Shown: positions 13,801 through 25,122 of the stretch, piece by piece | Layout: each line of letters begins with the position of its first letter | Numbering within the stretch: the stretch's first letter is position 1 | Origin: Casuarina equisetifolia | Taxonomy: Eukaryota; Streptophyta; Magnoliopsida; Fagales; Casuarinaceae | DNA: 64,000 bases | Reading direction: 5' to 3' | Assembly: GCA_028551475.1 (NCBI GenBank) | Contig: CM052361.1 | Span: 9,183,501-9,247,500 of the forward strand | Notes under the pieces: generated by a model | Database searches by the model: none | Told to the model about the DNA's origin: nothing | Seen by the model: only the letters and a program-made list of their open reading frames with translations | Translations under genes and position numbers: made by a program

Positions 13801-14645
13801 CAGAATATCTTCAAATAAGATTCTTATAAACTGTTTATACAAGACATAACATGTGAGTTGTCTAGACATGTCTGTCCTCCATTGTTTACCCACATAGGTA
13901 GATTCATTCACTGTATGTTTATCTGCATTACGTCGGTGGAACATGGAACAAGACATGGGTGTAAAAAAACGACTGATTTCACCAAGTTAATATAGATATT
14001 ATAATCTTAGTCGTCGATGAGCGTAGTAAAACATACTTATCCGATGAATACTTTTATTGTTTTTTAACCATGACTGCGAAAAGAGAACAAGGTGGGGGAT
14101 TGGTCTATCCCTGTTTTATATTCCTGGTCAATGGGATAGGTCTGCACGGGAGATGCCTTCTTCTCTAGTTGGCACGTAAAAGATTAGGATTCACATGAGC
14201 TAAAGTTTACATCCTGCATCATATGACATCCCATGCATACGCCACAGATACATGGATCACATCGCATGCATGTGCCAACACGGTTTATCGAGAGAGAGAA
14301 AGAGAGAGAGAGGGGAAGAGATACTAGGTCAAGATATAGGGTTTGCATTCCCATCTGTGGCAGATAAGAAGTATAGCTCATCTTCCGTCTAAATTTCCTT
14401 ATTTCTGAGACAGAAAGCTTATTTCTTGCTAAGATCTAGTCCCAGCATGGAGGAAGAGAAAAGAAGAGAAAAGGTAGATGACAAAGTTTCATCTCTCGGC
14501 TAGCTAGAAACCAAAAGGCCCTAATCCCTGATTATTCCCTCTGGTTTTAATTAATTTGCACCTAAAGACACTGTGTTTGCTTTGTCTCATCTGCTACAAG
14601 TCCCAGGTTTAGAGAGAGCAAAGGGAGAAGAAACCAGAAAGACTG
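4801..14645. other. Long AT-rich intergenic region
   Basis: Nearly 10 kb without a gene I recognise. It contains diverged copies of a dispersed repeat (about 9075-9200, 11600-11720, 11885-12020), a GC-richer island at 6340-6720, another at 7560-7760, and an unrecognised ORF at 12291-12707. A GA-rich tract (about 14288-14315) lies roughly 330 bp upstream of the GARP start codon and may belong to its promoter or leader. Confidence 0.5.
12291..12707 (+). other. Unrecognised ORF of 138 codons, possibly an orphan exon
   Basis: The longest open frame in this spacer. The first 105 residues have a gene-like, charged composition (SDEAGLKNFVIERKKT, GGMQKFPYQKLQLKG). At about 12606 there is a consensus donor, GAG|GTGAGT, after which the translation becomes hydrophobic and AT-rich as expected for an intron. 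No protein family was recognised and no partner exon was found. It may be a captured gene fragment or chance. Confidence 0.2.
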
Positions 14646-16138
14646 ATGGAGGGAAGCGGTGACTCTGAATGTTCAAAGATAAGCCTTTCCAATCCGCAGG
14701 AGGAGGGAAGCGAGAGCGTGGAGAATGATGATGAACGGAGGCCGAAAAATGGAGGAACATCAAGCAACAGCACGGTGGAAGAGAACGAGAAGAAGCCACC
14801 TGTTCGTCCTTATGTTAGATCCAAGATGCCAAGGCTCCGGTGGACTCCTGATCTCCATCTTCGTTTTATTCATGCCGTCGAAAAACTCGGTGGACAAGAC
14901 AGTAAGTTCCAGAATATCAACCCAAGAAATTTCCTCTATATGGCAATTAATTCGAAGCCTTCCATCGTATATCCTCCATTAATTCTTTGCAGGAGCCACT
15001 CCAAAGATGGTTCTTCAGCTCATGAACATCAAAGGACTGAGTATTGCACATGTCAAGAGCCATTTACAGGTAAAAAAATTATTTACCAGTAACTTATGAA
15101 CACAAAGGATTTTGCTTGATAACAGGATGCCACGATTCCCTCTATATAATACAATTCTCCATTTATTTGAACTTCGGAATTCTCCAGATGTACAGAAGCA
15201 AAAAGGTCGACGATCCCAGCCAAGGTACACCAGAATTTCCATTTTCTTTTACTTCTGATAAACACAGAAAAGATAGGGTTTCTTTATCAGTTCATGATGC
15301 AAGAAAAACGTTGTTCGCATGACAGTATTAGCCGATCATAGGCATCTTGTGGAAAGTGGAGATCGCAATATTTATAACCTCAGCCAACTTCCCATGCTTC
15401 AGGGATATAACCCCAGCCACAGTCCCAATTTCCGGTGAGAGAGTTAACTGTTACAAAGCACAAGAAAATTCGTTTGCCTTTCTCATTTTTCCGGTTAATG
15501 AATTTAATTTTAATACTTCTCCCAGATATAGATTTGGAGACGCTTCTTGGAGTGCTTATGAAAACTCGTTTGGATATCCTTCCGTCCGTAGCTCAACTTC
15601 CGCTTGTGGGTTCTACAGCACGGTGGGTGAGAGGTTCTTTGGTAGCAGCTATAGCAATGGGGCTAATTGCAATTTCAGCAGCCTGGGAAATTCCACTTTG
15701 GGAGAACAAGCAGCCTGGAGAACCCATGAAGTGAAGGGTAGTCTGCAATCATTCCACAAACATGAATCTTTACATTCTCAACCCAGATTGCCTCCTACTG
15801 ATGTTATCCCCGTTAGCCGTCTGCAAGCCGAAGTACTGGAGCGTGCAAGTCCCAGTAATGGTGTTGTCCCTCCAGCTTTCAACAAAAGAGCTAATCAACA
15901 AGAGTGGAAGGCATTCAAAAGGAAGGCCTCTGATTGCGAGCTCGATTTGGATCTATCTCTCAGAATAACTTCTAGAAATGATGAAAACAAGAGAAGTTTG
16001 GGGGACCATCGAGTGGACGATAATCTTTCCCTGTCTTTGAACTCCCAATCATCTTCTAGTCTTACCAGTTTGCGGGAAGGTCGGGATGATGCTAAGAAGG
16101 AAGAAAAAAGGACAAGTACTCTGGATCTGACTATATGA
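14646..16138 (+). CDS. GARP (G2-like/MYB-like) transcription factor with EAR motifs
   Basis: Five exons: 14646-14901, 14993-15069, 15188-15224, 15326-15434 and 15526-16138, together 363 residues, all with GT-AG introns and consistent phase. The single GARP DNA-binding domain is split over exons 1-3: MPRLRWTPDLHLRFIHAVEK, then GGQDRATPKMVLQLMNIKGL, then SIAHVKSHLQMYRSKK. This belongs to the group near Arabidopsis At2g38300 and At2g40260. Two EAR-type repression motifs lie near the C-terminus, LDLDLSL (about residue 299) and NLSLSLN (about residue 326), and the protein ends in LDLTI. It is therefore probably a nuclear repressor that recruits TOPLESS-type corepressors. The N-terminal 55 residues are acidic and Ser-rich. 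Introns 2 and 3 carry in-frame stops, so retaining them would truncate the protein. The biological role is not known from the sequence. Confidence 0.93.
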
Positions 16139-19100
16139 ATGAGACAATTCTAAGTGAGATCTTGAGGTACTTGCCCGAAGAATTACATTGTATGATTGCC
16201 TTGTATCATCATACAAATTAGTAGCTGCTACCTTTTTCTTTTTTTTTACACGTTTTTCATAGCTCAATGTGCCATGAACAATATAAATCAACAGACGTCC
16301 CTTACATTTTATGATGCTTCGCTTTTGCTACATGAGCAAATGGTTAAGTATCTGGTTCTTCTCGGCCAGCGCCGACCGATGCTTCGTTTTGCTCATCCCA
16401 GAAAGGGTCTTGTGCTTGCAAGCAAGCACCAGCTGAGACTTCAAGCATAAGAACCTAGGTTTTGGTCTCGACTCCAGCAGCTGTATATGCAAATCGGCGA
16501 TAGTGCGATGGATTTCAACGAGGCTCAAAAACATGTACGTAACTTTTTCTCATTTGAGATCCATACTTTCTTTAAAGGCTGTTCTTTCGCTTCTGGAAAC
16601 TTGTGTTTGAAGAAAGATTAGTGACAAACCTGGTAATAATGCTACCTCAAAAAACTGTTATGTGCTCTTGAGGAGCCTTTTTTTTTTCTGATCCATTTCA
16701 ATGGTTGATGAAGAAAATCTAAAAGATCAAAGCTCTACCAAGCCACTAATGGAGCCTTGCTGATAATCTTCCAAAATAAACATGGAGAGGCTTCCTCTAG
16801 CAATTTTTAACTGTGGCAGACAAGTTGAGATCACGTTAGAAATACCATATAAATGGACTCTGAAAACTTCATCTGCCCTCGAAGTACTTTCTTTGTGTTG
16901 ATACAACTGATGTTGTACTGTCATACTAACACACAAAGATTTGAGTATGTGGTGACCGAAATTCACAGTGGTAACCACTGCAATGAAAAACTCTATACTG
17001 ACACAAAGTCAGTGAAAGGTTCTGCTATGGCAGGAACATACTCATAACAGCGACATTTCGTATATTTTCCTTCGTTTTCTGAGCCTATGGCTACAGAAGA
17101 AGATGTATTGCATGAATTTCATAAGTCTGTCAATTTCTAGAAAGGCTGGGACTGATCTTAGGCTCCTTAAATGACAGCAAGATGTCTACTTAAACTACCC
17201 AGGTGGAGATATTGTCAAGTAACCTTTAACGACGGAATTTTTGACTCAACAATGTTTTATCATCACAAGCCCAGCTAGTTTGATTCGAGTCGAAATAGAT
17301 TTCATGGGCACGAGTAGTCACTCTGACTTCATTTCTCAACGGACAGAAGAGACGTCAATTACAGCTTCTCTCTTTGACCAATTCGCCGCTAAAGGATGCT
17401 TCATAGGTATTGCCACTAGCATTATTCTCCTGGAATCTAGCTGATAAAGATTTATAATCTCATATAATTATTGTTTAGCTTGGAAATTATTCGGTCAGAG
17501 ACATTATTAAATGCTTTGTCAGTGAGAATCATTAACAAATACGATAGTTGTCTTTGAATTTTCACATAACCCATACAAATTCTCGAAATTACGTCATATA
17601 ATAATCGGTATGCATGATTTTATGGTATTTCTGTGACAGGACCATACAAAAGCATTTACTTTGGTTCTTAACATGATTGTAACATGATTGTTTTGTTATG
17701 TTCCATCATTTGTCAATATCGTCATGAAAATGATGGTCTGCAGATTACCCTATTGAAACGGTATAACATTGTTTTCTTTTTATTTGATTTCATTTTTTTT
17801 CAACACAACGTGGTCGAAATATTTGAACGTCCGATTGCTTTCACATTGCGTGGCTTCCACCCCGAAGAATATTCCTACATCGTGATAAGAATTAAATTAA
17901 ACAATCAATGACATAATTCAAAGTGGAATCATCCTCTTTCAGATGCTTTCACAATTCAGCAGTAAGACATTTAAGTCTTCAAGCAACTGTGTCATCAAGA
18001 CCATGCACCTTCTTTATTAAGAATGTCGGCTCACTTAATTTTATTGTTCTTCTTTTGTAGTACTATGCGTTGAGGTTCCTAGAACGATATTTCAGGAGAT
18101 ATCAATGATATGTTTGCCTAATATTACATTGGAATCTTGCCTCTTCAAGAAAAAAGAAAAGGCAGTTCAAGCACCTTTTCAGTGTCTATGTGTCTCTTGA
18201 GTTTGTTTATGTACTCTAGTTTGCGAAGCTAAGATCTCAAAGCATGCTCTCTAGGCGTTCTTAAAACAAAATAGAGCTCTGGCTTGAACCATATTATTTA
18301 ATTTGACTTGGATGACTTCTGTCTCAAAACACTCCCTTATCTTGCTTTTCTCAATCTAAGAGACGGATCAAAAACTGATGTTATGAGGAGCGACCATTCT
18401 GTTTGCGTAGTTGACCGAAGTTAGAGTTTTCATCCTCGAAAGTAAGAATGACAATGCAGAGGGAAATTGATGGTTTGATCTTCTAGGTTTCCATGTTGAA
18501 TAATTGGTATATGTTCTATATTATCAATATATTGTGTTAGTGTTCCTTATTTATAAAAGTATTATTTTATCTTATAAGTTGATTTTAAAATAAGAAGTAA
18601 ACCTTCTAACATAATCTTATTTGTGATTTCTTGTCCAATATCAAGAAAGATTTCTCACATTTCTTTATGTAACTATTTTCTCGGACTTGTCAATTTGCTA
18701 ATAACTTGGTAGAGTTACTAGTAGCCTAAAACTTTCTTTGCCTAGGAGATATCAGATTTGATACCTATCCCTCTCACACCTCCTTTGCTTAATTGAAGAA
18801 AAAAAAAAAAACTATTATCTCATCTACGTGCCTGTCCTTTTCTGCCTCTTTACGTCAATAGTTTTCTCTAACAAAGCAGGTGCATCAGTATCTGATAGGT
18901 GGTAATATTGTGATTGTAGCATCAAGCCGTCGATATCCATGGATGAACATGAGAAGTTTTTTTATTTCGGCCATTATATCTACCTGCAAAGCAAATGGTA
19001 GCAATTGCCAGGATGCTGCATACCGATATTGGCAATAATGAAGAAGAAAAAGCTCTTGAAAAATGCTGAATGAAAGAGCATTCGACTAGGGTTCCAAAGG

Positions 19101-20194
19101 CCGGCCCACGCCTATGGTTGAAACGCTGGTCCATTCAAGTTGTGAACATAGCCCGTTAGCATCTGTAATAGTTGGTGACTTCTTGCCAATCAACTTACCA
19201 ACTTATAATAAGAAACTTAATGACAACCTTAATAATATCATCCAAACTTGTAATTCTATGAGTTAATATCATGGGCTTTAGCATATGGTTTTGATTTGGG
19301 ACTTGGTGACTTCTTGCTAATCAACTTCAGGAAGTCTTTCAGAGCCAAATCGAGTACTAGTCCTTGAACCTTACATGCAACTCAGTTATGTGTTTGAAAT
19401 CTATTACGTACTACTTTCTGTTTTACAACAAATTCGGAAAAAGCTGATACAACAGGAGGATTTCCAGCAAACAAAAAGAACAAATACAGAGACGCTATCT
19501 AATTTTGTTCGGATATGAACGATGGAGCTTTCCTCTCTCCTCTGCTGCACAGACTGCTTAGAGGAAGTGGTTTTCTCTCCTGCAAACCTCTGTGCACATG
19601 GCACGCAGAATGGACTGGAACGGCATGGACACATCTTGGATTGCAGCTTCTCTCTTTCATTGTAGTATAAAAGCCAACATATGCATACGATCTTCTTTAT
19701 CATGGGATCATTTTACTCCCATCTGTTGTAACAGGATTTTCTTGTCATAAATAAACGAGTTTTTCCCAGCGGTTGTTTTATCTCTCATATTTTGACAAAT
19801 TTTAGGCAAGATTATCAACAGCATAAATTGAGATAGAGTTCAGGAAAACCCAAAATGATTCCAGAAACCGCGGGCACTTAGGCTTCAGAGAAAGGGAAAG
19901 TCCGATTGCTGACATCCAATTGTTCAACAAAATGTTGTTCAGATTAAGCAGAAAAGGGCAGGCACATAGGTGATATAAACGGGGATCTCATCATTATTAC
20001 GGCGAGCAAGTGGTTACTAATTTACTGGTTTTGCGTTTCAGGTTTGTAGACGACATTTCGACGCCAACTGAGGCAACGGTAGCAATAGTTGTCATCGTAA
20101 TAAAATGGTCGGCGACCAAACGAATGATTGCGTTTCCTCAGCTCTTTATTGAAGCGAAAAATGTCTGTTCGGCGGCGAGTTCTTTTTACTCGCC
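16139..20194. other. GARP 3' flank and intergenic spacer
   Basis: No gene recognised in about 4 kb. The first few hundred bases are probably the GARP 3' UTR. Composition is less AT-biased than the left spacer. Small ORFs occur on both strands (for example 16727-16978 minus and 19404-19703 minus, the latter Cys-rich) but have no recognisable domain or splice partner. Confidence 0.45.
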
Positions 20195-20200
20195 AAAAAA
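20195..20200 (-). terminator. RNA polymerase III terminator of tRNA-Lys
   Basis: A run of six T on the gene strand begins six bases after the tRNA 3' end, the usual position of a Pol III stop signal. Confidence 0.75.
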
Positions 20201-20206
20201 CAGTTA

Positions 20207-20279
20207 CGCCCACCGTGGGGCTCGGACCCACGACCACGAGGTTAAGAGCCTTGCGCTCTACCGGCTGAGCTAGACGGGC
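20207..20279 (-). tRNA. trnK-CUU: tRNA-Lys (anticodon CUU)
   Basis: A 73-base cloverleaf on the minus strand. The acceptor stem GCCCGTC pairs with GGTGGGC, with G as discriminator. D stems are GCTC/GAGC, the anticodon loop is CTCTTAA with CTT at 20244-20246, and the T arm contains GGTCCGAGCC. Internal A and B boxes are intact and there is no intron. Oddities are an A-C mismatch in the anticodon stem (CAAGG against CCTCG, where CCTTG is usual) and CC instead of TT in the D loop, so it may be a slightly diverged copy. Read by eye from the fold. Confidence 0.92.
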
Positions 20280-21252
20280 TTCTGTTCGGGGAGTTCCAAA
20301 AACTCTAGTTATCCCCAAGCCATAGTGGAAGCTTCTTATTTACAACAACAAGCTATGCCTCTGTGGGTCACTCATGATGTGATTTTTGTAGGCAGGTAAA
20401 ACCAGAGGAGGAGGAAATGAGTTGACAATGGTAGGTTGTTAATCATGTTCAATTATTGCACACATGACGGCGTTTTTTCACCCTTTTTACGTGGCCACTC
20501 AGTCTTATCCTTTCTTTGTCTTCTCCCACATATCTATAGGGAACGCCATATCATGATATAGCTTTAGCCTTGTCCTCGGGTCCATCTGTACCATACTGAT
20601 TGTACAGCTCCTTCATCCTAGATAGCGAAGTTCCCTCTCCTTAGACATAGCGTGTGGGGCCACTCATGGCGGCCTAGTGATTTCTATCATATCAAAATAT
20701 TATGAAATGAGAGACATTTTTTATACTTGACTTATTCCTAAATACTCTTACTCAACTCTAATTCAAGACACCAAGACCAGAGAGAAGATAGTTCCCTCCT
20801 TGGTTCTCATATATTAAAGAGCACTCATGCCAACTAGGACTTTTTGTGAAGTTAAAAGGTTGCGTATCCGGCATGTGCTATGAATTCGAAGAATCATAAA
20901 CAATGGAATACCTTAAGAAGGATGATCTTCAAGAGAAGCTACATTATTACTTTAAAATAAAAAATAAAAAAAATAAAAAAAATAAAAAGAAGAAGAAGAA
21001 GAAGAAGAAGGAAACTTTAAGAGATCACATACACAAGTTTTCATCTAAGAAATGATTCCTTTTCTTTTATTATTCTCTGAGCTCCAGATGAACAGTATCA
21101 GTTTACAGTAGTGGCTCTTGTTCCATAAGTGATCGATATAATTTGACATGCTGGTAATAGATTAGCAGGAAGTCGAATCAGGCTGAGTTCTGGTGCAGGC
21201 CCGGGCCTCAATTCCCGTCACTCCCCAGTCGATGCCGCTAAAGTGACCTACC
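20280..21252. other. Intergenic, with A-rich/AAG microsatellite
   Basis: No gene recognised. At about 20953-21010 an (AAAT)-like tract passes into an (AAG)n run of seven to eight units. Confidence 0.5.
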
Positions 21253-21266
21253 ATGGATAAGTCCCG

Positions 21267-21590
21267 TCAAAGTAGAACGACGCGATCAATCTCCGGCTGG
21301 CCAAGCTTGGGAGGGTCACGGCTGCGCTTTACATACAGAAACAAGACGAGAGAGACAAGAAGCAAGACGAAAAACAGCACTATGATGATCATCATTATCT
21401 CACCGTGGAGGGCGAACTTAGGGTCACCGGAAAAGAAAAGCTCCCCCTTTTGCGAAGAGCGAGGTGCCATGAGAGGTGGTAATTGGGCTACAGCCATAGC
21501 AGGGGTGGAGCCTGGCCTAAATTCTCTTGGTGAGGACTGAATGTTGGATGTGTTAGTGGTGGTGGTGGTTAAGGCGAAGCTGTTGGACAA
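21267..21590 (-). CDS. Small single-pass membrane protein (hypothetical)
   Basis: A 107-codon ORF in a GC-richer patch. Residues 1-60 are Ser/Thr/Pro-rich. Near residue 61 comes GDPKFALHGEIMMI, followed by one strong hydrophobic segment (about residues 65-86, IVLFFVLLLVSLVLFLYV) and a basic KRSR stop-transfer. The layout, hydrophobic span then YVKRSR, recalls the N-terminal half of ATL-type RING-H2 proteins, but no RING finger follows before the stop codon, so it would be a RING-less relative or an unrelated microprotein. An antisense ORF overlaps (21253-21540 plus) but is less gene-like. Function unknown. Confidence 0.5.
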   Translation of the reverse strand: MSNSFALTTTTTNTSNIQSSPREFRPGSTPAMAVAQLPPLMAPRSSQKGELFFSGDPKFALHGEIMMIIIVLFFVLLLVSLVLFLYVKRSRDPPKLGQPEIDRVVLL

Positions 21591-24500
21591 TAATGCCGGT
21601 TAATAAGACAATGAGGCTTCACGCCGAGGGGACAAGTTTGAAGCTGACAGATGAAGATTACAAACGAGGAGATAATTTTTTTGTGATGATGACAAAGATA
21701 CTAAGGGAACAATCGTACCTAACTCCCTTCAAGCTGTTCTAATAAGCATCCTCATATGGCAGGTACTTAGAATTTCAATTTAGTTAATAGTTTCTTCTCT
21801 ATACCAATTTTTCTTTTTCTTTTGGAGAATTATGATTAGCAGCACTCAAAACCTGCATCCCATATAAAAGAAAATCAAGAATTTTTTTAGTTAAGTAAAA
21901 CGGGTGTAGGGATAGGAAGCATTACACGTGAAACCTTTGGATCAATTAAGCTATGAATGCCAAAAATATGGAAGTGATAATTTTTTCTTATGTTTATGAA
22001 ATAATAATTTATTTAGATTATAACTTAGAATTTACAGTTTTTCTTTCTTAACTTTCTAATGGTTTGACCTCTTAATTAAATGGTTAAGAAAATCTAATAT
22101 CAAGAATTTAGATTATGTTTCAAAATCTCAATAGAATAATATGAGTAGTCAAGCTTGTCCCCATGACCAAATTATCATGGTTACCTTTTTTGACATAAGA
22201 GAAATTCGATTGCCTGTCCCACACTAAAGGATAGAAGTAACAAGTATCATTGAGTTAAGCTCATTGAATCAAGTCACAACTTTTGTTTAATACCACTTAT
22301 CACAAACCTAGATTTTATTCCAAAAAGTCAAGCCAATGGGATGAATAGTTAAGCCCTTTTATATAGTTAAATAATTCCACTTCCCTTTTTGAGTGGAAGA
22401 AATGAAGTCCATTATGCTAAATCTTCAAAGCCTCACATGGCTATCCAAGAAAACCTAATGACCAATTGTTTTTGTCAAAAATTTAGACTCTACGATTAAC
22501 ATTTTCATGCTAATAGATTGATGATACATTACACCAAGTTGATGTGCGTCACATGTCAATAAAACATATTTTCTCTAAATAAATCTTAAATTAAAAACTT
22601 AAAGTAAAAAAGGGTGTCCAATGATATATCTAATATCATCCGAACTTTCAATGCTACGTCATTTATAGACAATTTTGCTCTGTTTCTTGATTTGCTATAC
22701 AAGCAATCCATTTCATCTTTATATGCTTACTATGTCTTCTTCTTATGGTAATAAATCTACTTTTGAGTAATAGTTATTCTTAGAATGGTATATACTATCT
22801 AACTTGGGGTTGGGGTTTGGGATTATCCTTTTCACTAAATCCTCTCCAAAAAGGCCTCTTTCACCTTACAACTAGAGGGCCTGTACTCAAGGGAAACGAC
22901 AAAGCACCCCTCAATAATTATTAGGAGCTGTCGAGGTCGTATTCTCACTTCCGTCGGTGCTGTGCAGATCCATCCAAATACGACGCCGTTGGACAAGAAA
23001 AGTAAGAGAGAAAGCGGGCCCTGCCACAGTGGCTTTCCATTTTTATGCCACTGAAGGCCACCAGAGGACCAGAACCGCCAGCTTCTTGTTGTCCTCTTTA
23101 CTCAAGGTGAAGCCCACCGTGGACATGGTACGACTGCGATAAGCTAGTTTGATGAGACAAGACTATGAAATGCGAGCCATCGAAGCTTTGGCACCTGGGT
23201 TTGGCTGAAGCAGCCTTTCACCACGAAACAAATTAGAAGGGGGCCGGATTAGCCGCCGGTTTAGGACATTTTCTCATTGCTTAGGAGATCAGACAACTAA
23301 AACTTTTGACGAGGCACAGTCCGTCATTAGGAGACAATACTTTTAAATGTATAAAATTTTAGAGTAAGTTGTAAGTTATATAAAACGCTTTTAACATTCA
23401 CTTATAATTATTTTAAAGATATAATTGAAAGTTTTATAAGTGATATCACAGGAAAACATTATAGTTAAATTATGAATCACAATGGGATCTTATAAACAAA
23501 AATTATGAATTTCAATATTATATGAGAAAGTTTATTTATTTTTCTTAAAATTAGTTAGTGAATAATATGAAATATTTCAACAACTATTTCTAAATATTAC
23601 AAGGTAAAATTGTAGGTAAAATTGTGTGTGTGTGTGTGTAATTCTTGGACTAATTTTGTTCCAATCAAAATCTTTCTAATTTGACATTATTTCCTTGGTA
23701 AAGAAAAAGAAGGACGCCTGTACGCAAAGTTACACAAAGTGGAAATCAGTTCTCTTTTTTGAGGTGTTACAATGTCTGATAGTCTATTACACTTCCCATC
23801 AAACCGCTAATTAGGTAGCTATTTAGATAAGTAAATTGTTGAAAGGTCAAAAGTTTGAATTCTATTTAAGAAACTGTATAGATTAAGTAATTTGCAAGAT
23901 ACTAATTGTAATTAAAATAAGGAAGAGAACTTAAAATTTTGGATAATAACATTTTAAAAAAAAAACAAGGGCCTTTCTTGTCAAAAAAAGGGTCTCACCT
24001 TCTTGTTTTTAGTACTTTTTGGCTGTTGGTTAAAAACAAAAAACAAAAAAAAGGACACCTATTCCTTGAGAGACTTAACGTAAAAATTGAACTCTACCAT
24101 CCGAGGCCCACAATGGATGCATCATTGAGTGGCCCCGGGGGAGGTTTCCAAGAACGCCTGGGTGCATGTGATGGGAAGCCGTACAATGATTGCTGCGGCC
24201 CACAGCCACCCGGCGCTCGGATCGGTGGAACCCAGTTCAGATTGGTAGAGCCCAAAACATGTTGTTCTTTTTGGCCCAATCATTGCATCCATTTGAACTT
24301 TTCTTCTAATTTTGTTCCGGTCACTTATCATAAAAACTGCACATTAAACTTGGTTAAATCTACAATGAACAAAAGAATGAGAAACATAACAAAATGATTG
24401 GGATTCGATTCCTTTTTGAAATATGAAAGTTGATTTGTCTTGCAAAGATTATTCTTTCGCATCAAACTTTTCGTGTGGGGAGCCAAATCTGGGGTTGGTG

Positions 24501-25122
24501 GAGAGTATCGGCAGCAGGCCTGATTTGCATCCACGGAGCAAGGAAGAAGCAGGTTCCTTATGCCATGGCATATGTCCAATTTGTGTGGTACACCGTGTCA
24601 TTCCTCGAGGGTTTAAAGAAGCATTATCATGCTATTGTTTTTATGAATATGCTGTAGTGAGCAGTTATCCACATACTGTGAGGGGAAAGGAGGAAACGAC
24701 CTTCCAAAAGCAGCTCATATATTACCCACTTTGGGCTGAAGTCAAATATATATTTCATATAATCAATATATTAATATATATATATATATTTTTTACATAG
24801 GTAGATGTTTAAGTAAATCTCCTAATAATCTATCCAAAACTTATTCCACTTTCCCAAAGTGGTTGCAGCCAAAGTGATTGCAGTTCTTAATAACACCGTC
24901 CGGGGATGTAGTGGCTAGAATCCCACAAAAAGAAAAGATTCTTGTAACCCACAGTCGCCTGGAAAAATCGGTCAGAATGATTCCCGTAGAACCATATTCA
25001 CAACTAGTTATCGCTTATTATTGGTTCCTATTTACGACTGTTATTTGTCTGAGTTATATACTATTTGATTTCTTATTTGGAACCTTAACAGTGCCAGGAA
25101 GAAGAGGTGTTAAGGAAGCCAG
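21591..25122. other. Intergenic region upstream of the Nudix gene
   Basis: AT-rich DNA with a short (TG)n near 23622-23639 and an (AT)n stretch near 24770-24790. Two GC-richer patches (about 22930-23150 and 24100-24290) hold short ORFs on both strands without recognisable homology. The last few hundred bases probably include the Nudix promoter and 5' UTR. Confidence 0.45.

Noticed and set aside
20022-20318. Overlapping ORFs on both strands across the tRNA-Lys gene
   Set aside because: They read through a clear cloverleaf with a Pol III terminator; chance frames.
24094-24397. ORFs in a GC-richer patch upstream of the Nudix gene
   Set aside because: Open on three frames at once, which indicates base composition rather than coding; no homology recognised.
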